This document shows, one piece after another, positions 35,048-45,125 of a stretch of 64,000 nucleotides of DNA (within the stretch, counting starts at the first letter, position 1; every line of letters starts with the position of its first letter). This DNA is from JBGTGG01 sp964398945 (lineage in GTDB: Bacteria > Bacteroidota > Bacteroidia > Cytophagales > Cyclobacteriaceae), in the NCBI GenBank assembly GCA_964398945.1, contig CAYNOT010000009.1:1-64000 (forward strand), read 5' to 3'. The position numbers were made by a program, and so were the translations under genes. The notes under the pieces were generated by a model, which was not told the DNA's origin, made no database searches, and saw only the letters and a list, made by a program, of their open reading frames with translations.

Positions 35048-35434
35048 TTAATTACGATTGAGTTTTTTGTGATGAAAGATATACGACAGAGTTCCGAGTA
35101 CGTATGGTACAAGCAATATCAGCATCAACGGATCAAAACCTCCTACCGCAAGTCCGGAATATACAGCTCCCGTTAAATCGAAAAAGAATCCGGCATAGGC
35201 CCACTCCTTAATGCGCGGAAAACCCGGGACCAGCAAAGCGATAATGCCCAACAGTTTGGCCACACCAATAGCCGGCAACATATAAAGCGGATATCCCAGT
35301 TGGTTAAAAACCTCAACCCACTCGGGGGCAGAGAGGATATTGGGAATGGTAGACGTTAGCATGAACGCACAAAAGAGAGCAGTGAAAACCCAGAATAAAA
35401 TGGTGTCCCGCTTTGAAGATGTTGATTGTGTCAT
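35048..35434 (-). CDS. DoxX-like membrane protein
   Basis: A 128-residue protein with four predicted membrane segments: FWVFTALFCAFMLTS, YPLYMLPAIGVAKLLGIIAL, WAYAGFFFDLTGAVYSGLAV and LMLILLVPYVLGTLSYI. The G-x-AKLLG-x-x-A and FP-R-I-KEWAYAG pattern is typical of DoxX-like (SURF4/DoxX) families. Role unknown in this group; often near oxidative stress or respiration genes. The start at 35434 is the natural ATG. Confidence 0.85.
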   Translation of the reverse strand: MTQSTSSKRDTILFWVFTALFCAFMLTSTIPNILSAPEWVEVFNQLGYPLYMLPAIGVAKLLGIIALLVPGFPRIKEWAYAGFFFDLTGAVYSGLAVGGFDPLMLILLVPYVLGTLSYIFHHKKLNRN

Positions 35435-35870
35435 GGAGTATGGTTGGTTGAATCAATACTAAATGTAAGAAGAAGAAAAGAAATAAATAGTTTCCGGTGG
35501 TTTTTTATGATAGAATCAGATGAGTGTTACGATTTGAATTTATAAGTTGTGTCGCAGCCCAACGGTATCAAAGAAATAATAAACAACACGAGGCCACCTG
35601 CCGACAAACGCTTCTTTTAGTCCGCCCGTAGCTGCCGAAAATTATTTATCAGGCCACATCACCAGCAAATTTCCTGATGAAAGGCAATACCTGATCACGA
35701 TAGGAAAGACTGCACACTTCGGAATCCCGGAAGGGAACCTATCAAAAACTTACCCTCGGGGATTACGTGCTCCTCCCGGTAGTATTCGCACACATCAGTG
35801 GATTCTACAAATCCACGTTTGTGTTATCCTGTTCGATACTAAAACCTGCTGAGGATTTATAGATGAATAT
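35435..35870. other. Intergenic region with decayed coding traces
   Basis: No intact gene. A plus-strand stretch around 35660-35850 stays open for about 60 codons (FPDERQYLITIGKTAHFGIP) without a start or recognisable family. A hairpin GTGGAT-TCTACAA-ATCCAC lies near 35801-35819. Probably the relic of another copy of local genes, as is the fragment at 33949. Confidence 0.35.
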
Positions 35871-36410
35871 TTAACAACCTGGGGGAAGCACTTTCAAAAT
35901 ACTTTTTACAGCACCCTCTTCTTTATTGATTGCCTCAATCACCAGGTAATCCCCCGGTTGGGCATGGTCCAAAACCTCGAAGATATCGATTTTAGTGTAT
36001 GGTGAATCTGCTGCTTCGTCAGCAGTAATCAACACGTTGTTTCCGTTTCTTTTCAGGTATACATAAAATGGAATTGCCTGGTCGGTTGTAGCCGCTCCAT
36101 TCCGTACGGTCAATTCACCTCTTGATGACAGATTAAATTCGCCAAAGTCTAACGGCTTGCCGTTTAGCATGAGGGAAGTACTTAAAAATATTCCTTCTTC
36201 ACTCCCGGTAAACGTGTATCCGGTGCCTTGCATTACTTCCTTCGCGCGTTCTTGCTTTTTTTGATTTGCCTGCGCTGCCTGGAATTCGAGCATGCCATTG
36301 AACTTGAGCATCACCTCCAAACTAAAAGCATCCTGATCTTGCGCAAATGCCAGTGAACCAATTGAGGTTAACAGGGTCATCAACGCCAACGATTTTTTCA
36401 ACTGTTGCAT
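35871..36410 (-). CDS. Secreted protein of unknown function
   Basis: A 179-residue exported protein: signal MQQLKKSLALMTLLTSIGSL to AFAQ, then a beta-rich domain (GTGYTFTGSEEGIFLST, IPFYVYLKRNGNNVLI, GDYLVIEAINKEEGAVKSIL) ending LPPGC. I recognise no family. A 57-bp fragment of a second copy lies at 33949. It may be co-transcribed with the propeller gene that precedes it by 50 bp. Confidence 0.75.
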   Translation of the reverse strand: MQQLKKSLALMTLLTSIGSLAFAQDQDAFSLEVMLKFNGMLEFQAAQANQKKQERAKEVMQGTGYTFTGSEEGIFLSTSLMLNGKPLDFGEFNLSSRGELTVRNGAATTDQAIPFYVYLKRNGNNVLITADEAADSPYTKIDIFEVLDHAQPGDYLVIEAINKEEGAVKSILKVLPPGC

Positions 36411-36459
36411 ATTAAATTATTTTGGTTTATAAATTTAGATAGTGATTTTTTTAGCCGGT

Positions 36460-37473
36460 TCAACATCCGGAATTGCGCGCCACCGCGTACACAATACTAC
36501 CTGAAACATATAGTGTAAATACTTTTCCATTATCAGCTACAGGAGGAGTAAATGCGTTAACATATTTAAACTCGATTTTAGCAGCACCGGGATGAACGAG
36601 GTCCCATGTTTTCCCCATGTCCGCAGAGCGGAGGATTCCATCCGGATGACCACAGATTAAATAGTTGCCGATTTGTTTGATGGAAGAAATGGACAACGCA
36701 GGCCGAAGTCCCTGATCAATGGCTTTCCAGGTTTTTCCACTATCCAATGAACTGTATATCCTTCGGGATTGGGTTATGCTGCTGTAAACAATTACCGCAA
36801 ATCCACCAGTGATACGTTCAATCGCGATGCCCACCTCGCCTTCACTGATTACCCATTCCCAATGTTCACCCTTGTCGGTAGAACGCATGATACCGTGTTG
36901 ACCAGTTGCAAGGAGTACACCTTCTGATTCTATTATTTCCATGACCCCGCCTTCATTTTGAACTTGCTTCCAGCTTTTTCCCTTGTCGATAGATTTGTAA
37001 AGGCCTTTATCGTTCCCTATGAATAGCGTTCCGTCCGCGGTTTCAACAATCGTGCGCATGGTAGGTTTTTTGAAATTAGTGAAGACCGGCTTCCAGGTTC
37101 CTGCCGCAAATACTTTTTGATAAATTTGTCCTTCATAACTAAAGGCCATTGTTCCGGAAGGATTGAATACTACTGAAGAACTTTTCGGATCAAGTGTACT
37201 TTCCTTTTCCCAAACCGGGGTTTTAAGATTGCTTTTACTCCGGTACATTTCATTTTCAACCCGTAAATAGAGAGCGGGTTCGCCAGCAAAAAACCCTTCC
37301 GGTTGTTGGTTGACCGGCAAACTATAGCTGATGTCTTGCCATGTTCGGCCGCCATCGGTTGATTGGTACAGGACATTGGTGGCGCCTGGTTCAACAGGAA
37401 TTTCTACTGCCTCATTACCGGCAAAGAAGAATTGAAGAAAGAACAGCAAAAAAGCAAGGTTAAAGAGTTTCAT
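36460..37473 (-). CDS. Secreted Asp-box (BNR) beta-propeller
   Basis: A 337-residue protein from ATG 37473 (MKLFNLAFLLFFLQFFFAGN, signal peptide). Five Asp-box motifs are spread along the chain: STDGGRTW, SIDKGKSW, STDKGEHW, SLDSGKTW and SADMGKTW. They mark a beta-propeller of the sialidase/VPS10 superfold. No sialidase active-site residues are evident, so a binding or scaffold role is more likely. It is followed 50 bp later by the unknown secreted gene. Confidence 0.85.
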   Translation of the reverse strand: MKLFNLAFLLFFLQFFFAGNEAVEIPVEPGATNVLYQSTDGGRTWQDISYSLPVNQQPEGFFAGEPALYLRVENEMYRSKSNLKTPVWEKESTLDPKSSSVVFNPSGTMAFSYEGQIYQKVFAAGTWKPVFTNFKKPTMRTIVETADGTLFIGNDKGLYKSIDKGKSWKQVQNEGGVMEIIESEGVLLATGQHGIMRSTDKGEHWEWVISEGEVGIAIERITGGFAVIVYSSITQSRRIYSSLDSGKTWKAIDQGLRPALSISSIKQIGNYLICGHPDGILRSADMGKTWDLVHPGAAKIEFKYVNAFTPPVADNGKVFTLYVSGSIVYAVARNSGC

Positions 37474-37824
37474 AAGGATATGGGGTTTTGTGAAACATTT
37501 AAAAGTAAATATACCGGGCATGCCCTATCCGGGATGCTCTTCATTTGTAAAAAGAATGTAAAACGGTTGTAAAATCATCGAAACCGTTGGGGATTAAAAG
37601 TGAATGCGTTTAATCTTTGTGTCACAATCTGCCTCGTGGTGGCTGGCATCAACATTATTTTTCGAACTGTAAGGCCGGGAATAAAATCCGGGGTGGAGTT
37701 GCGTATTGTTTGTTGGTGCGCAACATCATGTATCCGCACCATGCCGGACTTTGTTCCGGCATCTTGATTTTGAAGTCAGCAGTTGTAAATTGAAAGTAAT
37801 TTTGAAATATCAATAGTGATCCCT
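37474..37824. other. Intergenic region with stem-loops
   Basis: 351 bp without a gene. Two hairpins stand out: GGTGCG...CGCACC (37715-37740) and ATGCCGG-ACTTTGTT-CCGGCAT (37741-37762). They are adjacent and may be REP-like structures or a terminator for neither gene; no T-run follows. The region lies between divergent starts and must hold promoters for both sides. Confidence 0.45.
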
Positions 37825-38703
37825 ATGAAATCGAGGCTTTTTATAAGCATCTTATTATTCAGTATAGTAGCCTTACTTTCGTCTGCTTTCTTTATCAGGG
37901 AAGATCCGGAAGACGCATTCTTAGAAGAAAGGGCTGAACTGGTTGTGCGCCAGATTGGCCATACCTTGTTACTGTACTCAGGTGACTTTACGTCACGCAT
38001 ATTGCCAGTGAAACAAGTGGGCCCTGGAATTTTTCAACTTGAATTTCAAAACAACTTCTCCTTTATGCCCGATTCGCTTGTCAAAATCGTGAGAAGCCAT
38101 CTTGCCCAAATCAATTTACCAGTTGGCTATATGGTAAATGTATTTGACTGCGCCTCCAATAGCGTAGTCTATGGATTTGAAATTAGCCCCAACTATAAAG
38201 AAATTGTTCCATGCCTGGGGCGAGCACAACCCATGGGCTGCTATTCCATTCAAATTGCTTTTATTGGTTTTCAGTCGCCACGAAATTTCAGCAGGTATTA
38301 TCCCGTTTTTATAGTTGCATTGTTTAGCCTTTCACTGATCGCATTTTTCGGAAGAAGGTATTACTTAAAAAAGGAAAAGGACGAAACAAGTATTAACATT
38401 GCCGATGGTGTTTCGATTGGTACGTATTTATTCTCGTTCAGCAATCAATTGCTGAGGTCGGATTTGGAAACAATTGAGTTGTCCGACAAAGAAGCGAAAC
38501 TATTGGCAATATTTGCAGCGCAGCAAAACCAGCTCATTGGTCGTGAAGAACTACTTAAAAAAGTCTGGGAAGATGACGGGGTTTTTACCGGGCGCAGTTT
38601 AGATATGTTCATTTCAAAATTGAGAAAGAAATTAAAAAACGATCCCACTGTTCAGATCACCAATGTGCATGGGAAAGGATATAAACTTGAGATTGAAGGA
38701 TAG
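37825..38703 (+). CDS. Membrane-anchored winged-helix regulator
   Basis: A 292-residue protein from ATG 37825; a GTG three codons upstream is the alternative. An N-terminal signal anchor (SRLFISILLFSIVALLSSAF) and a second membrane segment near 160-180 (YYPVFIVALFSLSLIAFFGR) enclose a periplasmic domain. The cytoplasmic C-terminus is an OmpR-type winged helix: ETIELSDKEAKLLAIFAAQ, LIGREELLKKVWEDDGVFTG, SLDMFISKLRKKL, VHGKGYKLE. It acts as a one-component regulator, like other Bacteroidota 'winged helix domain-containing' membrane proteins: it senses outside the membrane and binds DNA inside. The ligand is unknown. Confidence 0.88.
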   Translation: MKSRLFISILLFSIVALLSSAFFIREDPEDAFLEERAELVVRQIGHTLLLYSGDFTSRILPVKQVGPGIFQLEFQNNFSFMPDSLVKIVRSHLAQINLPVGYMVNVFDCASNSVVYGFEISPNYKEIVPCLGRAQPMGCYSIQIAFIGFQSPRNFSRYYPVFIVALFSLSLIAFFGRRYYLKKEKDETSINIADGVSIGTYLFSFSNQLLRSDLETIELSDKEAKLLAIFAAQQNQLIGREELLKKVWEDDGVFTGRSLDMFISKLRKKLKNDPTVQITNVHGKGYKLEIEG

Positions 38704-38742
38704 CGCCCTCTTTGTATAGACCAATCACTATGTTCATGATTC

Positions 38743-39966
38743 CTAAAATGTATAAGCAGCGATAATAGCTGCTGCATTGTACTTACCCTCCCATAAGAGA
38801 TATTTATATAGAATATTGCGATTAATTTGATAGCGTATTTCTATTCCGTATTTATTTTTGATCTTATATCCTAATCCTACAGCCGGATTAACACCCGCCT
38901 TAATATTAAGCGGGCTATCCAAATCTGATCCATTCCCTCTTTTGAATTTAACTGATGAATTGAAACTGAAGTCGAAAACGCCAAGGGCATTTAAAAATAT
39001 TTTGGAATCCTTATTAAGAAAAATCGAATACCTTACACCAACGGGTACTTCGATAGATTGATATTCAACACTGGTGGTAATAACACCATATGAAGGGTTC
39101 ATTGTGTCGGTTAATTTTTCGGCTGAAAAGTATTGATAAGTTGGCTCAATGAGAATCGCCCATTTATTTTTATTAAACGCTAATATATATTCCACTTCTG
39201 CTCCAAATCGAAAACTGGGCTTATTATCCATCTCTGTGTAGAGATAATCAGAAAACGGATTTGCCATTTTTAGGTCTACAAGACTAACGCCTGGGCGTAG
39301 GGAGAAGTTAAAGGCCCCTTTCCTTTTTAATGCCGGATCATGGACATAATTCGGGTCATCACATTTGTTGTACTTAATAAAAATTCTTTTAAGGTCCTGA
39401 TAATAGTAGCGTAGTTTATTGAAATCAGCTACATCCAATCCTGAACAAGATAAATTCTGAAAAAGCTGCTGCCTGTAAGAGTAATTGTTGAGAACGTTCC
39501 CATCGTTTCTGTACATTTTATAAACAAGTTGGTTAATTTCTTTACCTGGCGTGCTATAAAAAAACCGGGTGAGCGTGCCCTCTTCATAAGAATATAGGGT
39601 AGCCTTTCCTTCAATAATCACTTTTAGAAATAGTAGTTTCTCTATAAAAATCGGGTTTCGCTCTATTGATAAATTACTCAGATCAGAAGGCGATTGGTCA
39701 ATTTTCACCATTGCCTTAATATATTTTGAAGCGCCATCAACCCTAAATTCTTTTATCGTCTCGAGTGTTGCATCCTTTGTTTCCCCATCAGCTGTCAACT
39801 TGTATTGAAAACCTGTGGGATTTTTACTCCAATCAATATTCTTAATTAAGCACTCGAATTTTTGACCGGCTTCATCAATAAAATATCCTTTCTCAAAAGT
39901 TATCTGCGAATAAGAATTTGAAAGTATAATGAGAAGGATAGGTAGGATAAGAATCTTTTTTTTCAT
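38743..39966 (-). CDS. Outer-membrane beta-barrel protein
   Basis: A 407-residue exported protein with a signal (MKKKILILPILLIILSNSYS). The N-terminal half is a soluble domain (KGYFIDEAGQKFECLIKNID), and the C-terminal half from about 215 alternates in barrel fashion: FNFSLRPGVSLVDLKM, FRFGAEVEYILAF, KWAILIEPTYQYFSAE, YGIEIRYQINRNILY, with a C-terminal phenylalanine. Similar Bacteroidota proteins are annotated as porin-family or 'outer membrane beta-barrel'. Function unknown. Confidence 0.8.
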   Translation of the reverse strand: MKKKILILPILLIILSNSYSQITFEKGYFIDEAGQKFECLIKNIDWSKNPTGFQYKLTADGETKDATLETIKEFRVDGASKYIKAMVKIDQSPSDLSNLSIERNPIFIEKLLFLKVIIEGKATLYSYEEGTLTRFFYSTPGKEINQLVYKMYRNDGNVLNNYSYRQQLFQNLSCSGLDVADFNKLRYYYQDLKRIFIKYNKCDDPNYVHDPALKRKGAFNFSLRPGVSLVDLKMANPFSDYLYTEMDNKPSFRFGAEVEYILAFNKNKWAILIEPTYQYFSAEKLTDTMNPSYGVITTSVEYQSIEVPVGVRYSIFLNKDSKIFLNALGVFDFSFNSSVKFKRGNGSDLDSPLNIKAGVNPAVGLGYKIKNKYGIEIRYQINRNILYKYLLWEGKYNAAAIIAAYTF

Positions 39967-40016
39967 TTGTTATTCACTTTAACTTTGTGGATGTGTGCAA
40001 AAGGTTTTCGATAATT

Positions 40017-43000
40017 CTAGTATTTAACAATCTTCATCGGTTCTTCTCCTACAATTTTTAAGATATAATTGCCAGCAGGAAGCCCGGACATATCAATCGT
40101 ATAGTCGTGGAGTTGTCCAGTGGCTACTCTCCTCCCGGTGTTATCATAGAGGTCGAAATTGTTTCCAATTAAATTTATGGAGGGGTGTATCGTAACAATC
40201 CCATCGGTTGGATTCGGGAAAAATTTAGTTTCCCCATATAAGTTTGTTTTAAAGCGTACAGAAGCATACGGTGGTGTTTCACTTGGACACTCAATATGTA
40301 CGCGAACTTCATATTCCGTACCGGGCCGTAAGTTTTCAAGTTTTAAACTTGTAAGCGGGGTATCAATTGTTTTCCAACCATTGCTGCCCACAATTGAATA
40401 GTCGATAAAATACGGGTAGCCACCAAAATGGTCTTCCCATGATAATTCAGTTGTGGTATGTGTGATACCATCGGCTATTAAATTATACGGTGCATAACAG
40501 ACTGTTGTAAAAAGCGTTGAGGTAAAGTCTTCGGCACCTAAACAAACAGGCGCGACAGACAATTTATATTGGGTGCCCGGGCGCAGGCCTTCCAGGTAAT
40601 ACGCTGTTGAATGCGTTTCGATTGTTGTGGCTCCGCTGCCATCCGCCAAGGAATAGGTTAACAGGTAGCTATCGGTAGCAGATGCATCTTGCCAATTGAT
40701 ATGGGTGCTAAAAGGTGTAATGGTATTCAGCGACAACATTGAAACTTTCGGACAAGGGGTGGTAAATGAGGTAGTGATATAATCTGAGTGGGTATCAGTA
40801 CATGCCAGCCTGCCCCTTACAAAATATTTTTGCCCGGGGATCAGTGCGCGCATGGTTCCGTTTTCATCCACCAAGGACCAGTTAAGATTATCTGTGCCAT
40901 ATTCAAAGTGGGGTTCACCAACAAAATTACTGGTAGCGTTTACGACAGCACTGTTGTAAACCAAATTGCTTATGGAAAGTGTAGACAGTGTTGGACAGAG
41001 CGTTGTGAACTGTATATAATTAAATTCTGTAGGTGTATGGCACAGTCCTCTAAACCGCAGATCGTACGTAGTGCCGGGCAAGAGGTTTGTAACTTGATTA
41101 CCATAGTGGATTACCCATTGTTCTGTGCCTGAAATTGAATATTGGACTTCAAATGCACTAAGGTTTGTAGCATTAACAGAAGCACTATTGATCTGAATAT
41201 TGCCAACAGAAAAACTACTTAGGTCAACACATTCTGTTGTGAAATCGATGTAAAAATAATTCGTGAAACCAAGGTAACATTTTGCCCGTGCCCTTATCCG
41301 ATAGGATCCACCTGATTGTAAACCTGTTAGTGATGTTGAGTAGGCTTGCCACCAGTAGGTGGCATTCGCTGGACTATATTCAATCTCATATTCATCAAAT
41401 GTTGAATTGGACGGTAATATAATCGTTGCTGAGAATCGGGAAGCACTAATTGCAATGAGGGATGGATCATTGCAGCCTTTTTCTGAATTCTGCCATATCT
41501 CTAGTTGATGACCTTTGGATGGACCGAAATTATAGCCCAGGTTGTTTATAACCTCAGGCCTACCATCTCCATTCAAATCGTTAACGATAACCTGAGATGT
41601 AACCTCCTGATTGTTCTCATTAATTCCATAGTGTTCGAATAGTACAAATGAAGAATCTGTGAAGTTACCACCGGCTATTGTTTTGTTTTTCAGGAAAATG
41701 AACCTTCCATCTTCATCACCTACAAGAAGGTCTACTTTACCATCCCCGTCAATGTCGCTAGGTTGGGTTGATGGTTCTGTATGGCCACTCAGCCCAACCA
41801 CTGGTTTTTTGTAGGAAAGGTTTTGAATGCTTTCAAAAATCGCCATGTGCCCAACTTCATAGGGGGAAAGTGATGTAATTTCTTTCCAACCATCTTCATT
41901 TAAATCTTGTGCAATGTACTTTACAAATCGTCCCCGTAGGGAATCAGAAATGAAAGTCAAATCGAAATCAAAATTAGCTGGGTTACTTTTATTTTTAATA
42001 ATTGAAAAGTTATCTGCACCATATTTGGAAGCCATCAAATCAGGTTTTCCATCGTTGTCTAAATCTGCGATGGTCAAAAAACGGATATAGAACGGTATTA
42101 ATTGCGAATAGTATTGGGTAAAACTCTCTGAGGATAATGCTCCTTTAGGACTTTCATTCCGAAATATATAAAGCCAGCAACTATCACTGAGGACATCATT
42201 GGGGCCATACCCTACAATATCAATACGGCCATCATTATCGAAGTCGCTGAATTGCATGTCATAAAAACGGTCGATGGGTAAGTCAATCGGTAACCCGAAA
42301 AAAATGTAGCCGGGAATGGAGAAATTAGGGAACACCCGCAAACCTTCCTTATAATGTCCGATTACATCCTTTAGTCCATTTCCATCTAAATCGGCAAGTG
42401 CCAGGAAGTTAAAACTCTCTATTGGAAAACTGGAGCGTATAAATGATTCATTGGTCAGGTCTCCCCCCGTATTCACATTTTGGTAAACCGAAAAACCTGA
42501 ATTATGAGAACCAAAGATGTCAGGTCTACCATCATTATCCATGTCATGTACTTCGATTTTGCTAACTCCGGTTTCATCAAGAGCTGCCCTCAGTTGAAAA
42601 CTACCTTTTTTAAATTCACCCGTATAGGTAGGAACAAACTCCTGAGTTGATTCTGTTATTAAACCAGATTCGATATCAAGTACCGATATGGAACCAAAGG
42701 AAGCTCCTTTAGGAACCTTGACTTTTAATTCTGTCGCGCTGGAAAAAAGTACCGTTCCCCGTGTAGCACCAAAGTAGATTAAATTCTTATCATTTATGGG
42801 GTTAAAATTCTCTCCCACAATCGTCACCTCTGTTCCGACAGTTGCCACCACCGGGGTAAAAGAATGGATGAGCGGTTTTACAGTTGTAAAAAAACTTAGT
42901 TGTTCCGAAAGAGAAGTTGTATATCCATTGCTAGCAGCCAACCTATAATAGTAAGTCTGACGAGGTTGTAGATCAGTAATCGATGCTGCAATAGTGAGAA

Positions 43001-45125
43001 ACTCCGTTGTGTCTGGTAAGGGGTATGATGGTGTGACCATACCCAGCGCAGGTGTTAGACCATATTCAAAATAAAAGGATGCCGGCAGACTATTTGGGTT
43101 TACCTTGCCATGCAGTATTGCAGTGGTTTCAGTAACATCCACGGTGTGCTTTATCTTAACCAAGGGTGCAAGCGATAGGGTTGTAAATTCCTTGGCGGTA
43201 GAATAGGTGCTTCCATTTTCGTTGGTTGCCACCAATCTTACAAAGTATTTTGTTTCACTTTGCAATCCTGTAATGATCCCTTCAACGACATCGCTGTAGT
43301 CATATATTTGTGTAGAATTTCCATAAGCCGTTGTGGTGCCATATTCAAAATAATAGGATACTGTATCCCCTCTGGGAAGAAGACTTCCCCTTATCTTCAC
43401 CGTTGTTGCCGTAATGTCGAATAGTTCAAAGTTTGTAATAATGGGTTCGTCAATTACCCCAACCGCATCCCATGCTTTGTCCACCTCCTGATAGGCTGTG
43501 GAATTTTTCCCGAATAAATCGGCAGCGGCCAACATGGAACCAATACGACTATCCAAATAATCCGAAAGTGGACTTAAGTACTCCGTAAGATTTCGGTAGG
43601 TAATAGCAGCGGCTGCATCCATCCCAATGGATTCAACATTATAATCCACGCCATGATCATTGGTCCCACTCCCTCCTTCACACAAAAGATAAAACCAGAA
43701 ATTTTGCACACCAGAATTGTAATGCACACCACCATTGTCTTCAGAACCAGTGTGCCACAGATAACCTTTATATGTGTCCGGTTGATTTTTAAGATTGGGG
43801 TTGCTCATATCCCGCAAACCTCCTTCACGATAATATTTAGCCAGCTTCCAGGTAGCACTATCACCAAAAACACTAAACTCAACTACCTTACCGAATATGT
43901 CAGAGAACGATTCACTTAGTGCGCCAGGTTCTGAATAATATTGAAGTTGGGCTTCATATTGTGTAACCGCATGCGTCAGCTCATGACTTACTACATCCAA
44001 TTCAACCAATGGATTGTTGTTGCTCCCATCTCCGAACCCCATAACTTTACCAGTCCAAAATGCATTGTTTAAATCCCGGTCAACATGGACATAAGATTTA
44101 ATCATGGCACCATTGTTATCATAACTATTCCTATTAAAGGTTTTAAAGTAATACTCATACACCTTCTCTGAGGCCCACTGAACAGAAACTGCGGGCTTAA
44201 GATAGTCCGTGTTGTAGGTGTTATCTTGTGAATAAAAATCGTATGCTTTACTAAACTCAAAAAAAAGAGTCAATGAAAGAATACTTACATTTCTAAAATC
44301 ATAGGTACCAATGTTTCCACCATTTTCAGTTTTTCCAATCAATCGAGAGCTCGTACTATTTTCAAATTTTTCCACTTGAATAGTCTGGTTTCCATAATAG
44401 TTGGTCATCCCGGTCCCTGTTCCATAGGGAAGAGGAAGTGGTGTCCTTTCGTGTGGCCCCAGTGAGCAAGTATTTACAAGACTTACTTTATTAATCACTT
44501 CACCCGTTCGTGCATCAATGGAAATCCGCCAACGTTCGATCAATGAAACATCCATATCAAACTGATAAGCAACCGCAAAACTTTCAGGTGTGTACGTGAA
44601 GTTTTTGGATACGATCAACTTCTCGGCATCCCTGAAAACCGTGTCCTTTGTCTGCAAATAACTTACAGCAAATTGAAAAGCCTGCTCTTCACTGATCACA
44701 GTGTTAACATTCAGGTTGATATCCCTGACAGCTTTACCGTTAGCGGATGTAACGAAACCATTCCGCTCATGTACACGGTAGCCCAAGCCCTCAATTGGAA
44801 TGCCTTTGTAATATTGTTGAAGCAGGCGGTGCCGCATGCCAATGTTATCGGTATTGGATTCTGTTTCGGAAAAAATAAATTCTACAGGGATATTAAAGTA
44901 TGTGTTGATATTGGCAACAAAATAAGATGCCGTTACGGCCCCTTCTTCAAATTCAATTGCACGGGCAGGTTCATTCTTTCGGTCCCCAGCATAATACGAT
45001 TTGCCCGTACCGGGGTATGCAATACTGCTTACAGCAGCCGGGGTACTAAGCCGTTGCTGCTGTTGTGCATAGCTGTTGCCAGCAAAAAAACCAATCAAAA
45101 TGATGGGTAAAATCCGCTTTAGCAT
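40017..45125 (-). CDS. Giant secreted M4 metalloprotease with T9SS sorting signal
   Basis: A 1702-residue exoenzyme. Signal peptide (MLKRILPIILIGFFAGNSYA), FTP propeptide (residues about 60-210), then the thermolysin-like M4 domain with zinc motif HELTH at 381-385, the distal glutamate in GALSESFSD and calcium-binding acidic loops. Then fibronectin-III-like repeats (TTVKIRGSLLPRGDTVSYYF), an IPT/TIG domain and a run of VCBS/FG-GAP repeats such as DMDNDGRPDIFG and DIDGDGKVDLLVG, more FnIII-like units, and a type IX secretion C-terminal domain (FPNPTDGIVTI... NYILKIVG). It should be exported and anchored by the T9SS, digesting protein outside the cell. Its start overlaps the stop of the preceding gene by one base (TAATG). 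Confidence 0.95.
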   Translation of the reverse strand: MLKRILPIILIGFFAGNSYAQQQQRLSTPAAVSSIAYPGTGKSYYAGDRKNEPARAIEFEEGAVTASYFVANINTYFNIPVEFIFSETESNTDNIGMRHRLLQQYYKGIPIEGLGYRVHERNGFVTSANGKAVRDINLNVNTVISEEQAFQFAVSYLQTKDTVFRDAEKLIVSKNFTYTPESFAVAYQFDMDVSLIERWRISIDARTGEVINKVSLVNTCSLGPHERTPLPLPYGTGTGMTNYYGNQTIQVEKFENSTSSRLIGKTENGGNIGTYDFRNVSILSLTLFFEFSKAYDFYSQDNTYNTDYLKPAVSVQWASEKVYEYYFKTFNRNSYDNNGAMIKSYVHVDRDLNNAFWTGKVMGFGDGSNNNPLVELDVVSHELTHAVTQYEAQLQYYSEPGALSESFSDIFGKVVEFSVFGDSATWKLAKYYREGGLRDMSNPNLKNQPDTYKGYLWHTGSEDNGGVHYNSGVQNFWFYLLCEGGSGTNDHGVDYNVESIGMDAAAAITYRNLTEYLSPLSDYLDSRIGSMLAAADLFGKNSTAYQEVDKAWDAVGVIDEPIITNFELFDITATTVKIRGSLLPRGDTVSYYFEYGTTTAYGNSTQIYDYSDVVEGIITGLQSETKYFVRLVATNENGSTYSTAKEFTTLSLAPLVKIKHTVDVTETTAILHGKVNPNSLPASFYFEYGLTPALGMVTPSYPLPDTTEFLTIAASITDLQPRQTYYYRLAASNGYTTSLSEQLSFFTTVKPLIHSFTPVVATVGTEVTIVGENFNPINDKNLIYFGATRGTVLFSSATELKVKVPKGASFGSISVLDIESGLITESTQEFVPTYTGEFKKGSFQLRAALDETGVSKIEVHDMDNDGRPDIFGSHNSGFSVYQNVNTGGDLTNESFIRSSFPIESFNFLALADLDGNGLKDVIGHYKEGLRVFPNFSIPGYIFFGLPIDLPIDRFYDMQFSDFDNDGRIDIVGYGPNDVLSDSCWLYIFRNESPKGALSSESFTQYYSQLIPFYIRFLTIADLDNDGKPDLMASKYGADNFSIIKNKSNPANFDFDLTFISDSLRGRFVKYIAQDLNEDGWKEITSLSPYEVGHMAIFESIQNLSYKKPVVGLSGHTEPSTQPSDIDGDGKVDLLVGDEDGRFIFLKNKTIAGGNFTDSSFVLFEHYGINENNQEVTSQVIVNDLNGDGRPEVINNLGYNFGPSKGHQLEIWQNSEKGCNDPSLIAISASRFSATIILPSNSTFDEYEIEYSPANATYWWQAYSTSLTGLQSGGSYRIRARAKCYLGFTNYFYIDFTTECVDLSSFSVGNIQINSASVNATNLSAFEVQYSISGTEQWVIHYGNQVTNLLPGTTYDLRFRGLCHTPTEFNYIQFTTLCPTLSTLSISNLVYNSAVVNATSNFVGEPHFEYGTDNLNWSLVDENGTMRALIPGQKYFVRGRLACTDTHSDYITTSFTTPCPKVSMLSLNTITPFSTHINWQDASATDSYLLTYSLADGSGATTIETHSTAYYLEGLRPGTQYKLSVAPVCLGAEDFTSTLFTTVCYAPYNLIADGITHTTTELSWEDHFGGYPYFIDYSIVGSNGWKTIDTPLTSLKLENLRPGTEYEVRVHIECPSETPPYASVRFKTNLYGETKFFPNPTDGIVTIHPSINLIGNNFDLYDNTGRRVATGQLHDYTIDMSGLPAGNYILKIVGEEPMKIVKY

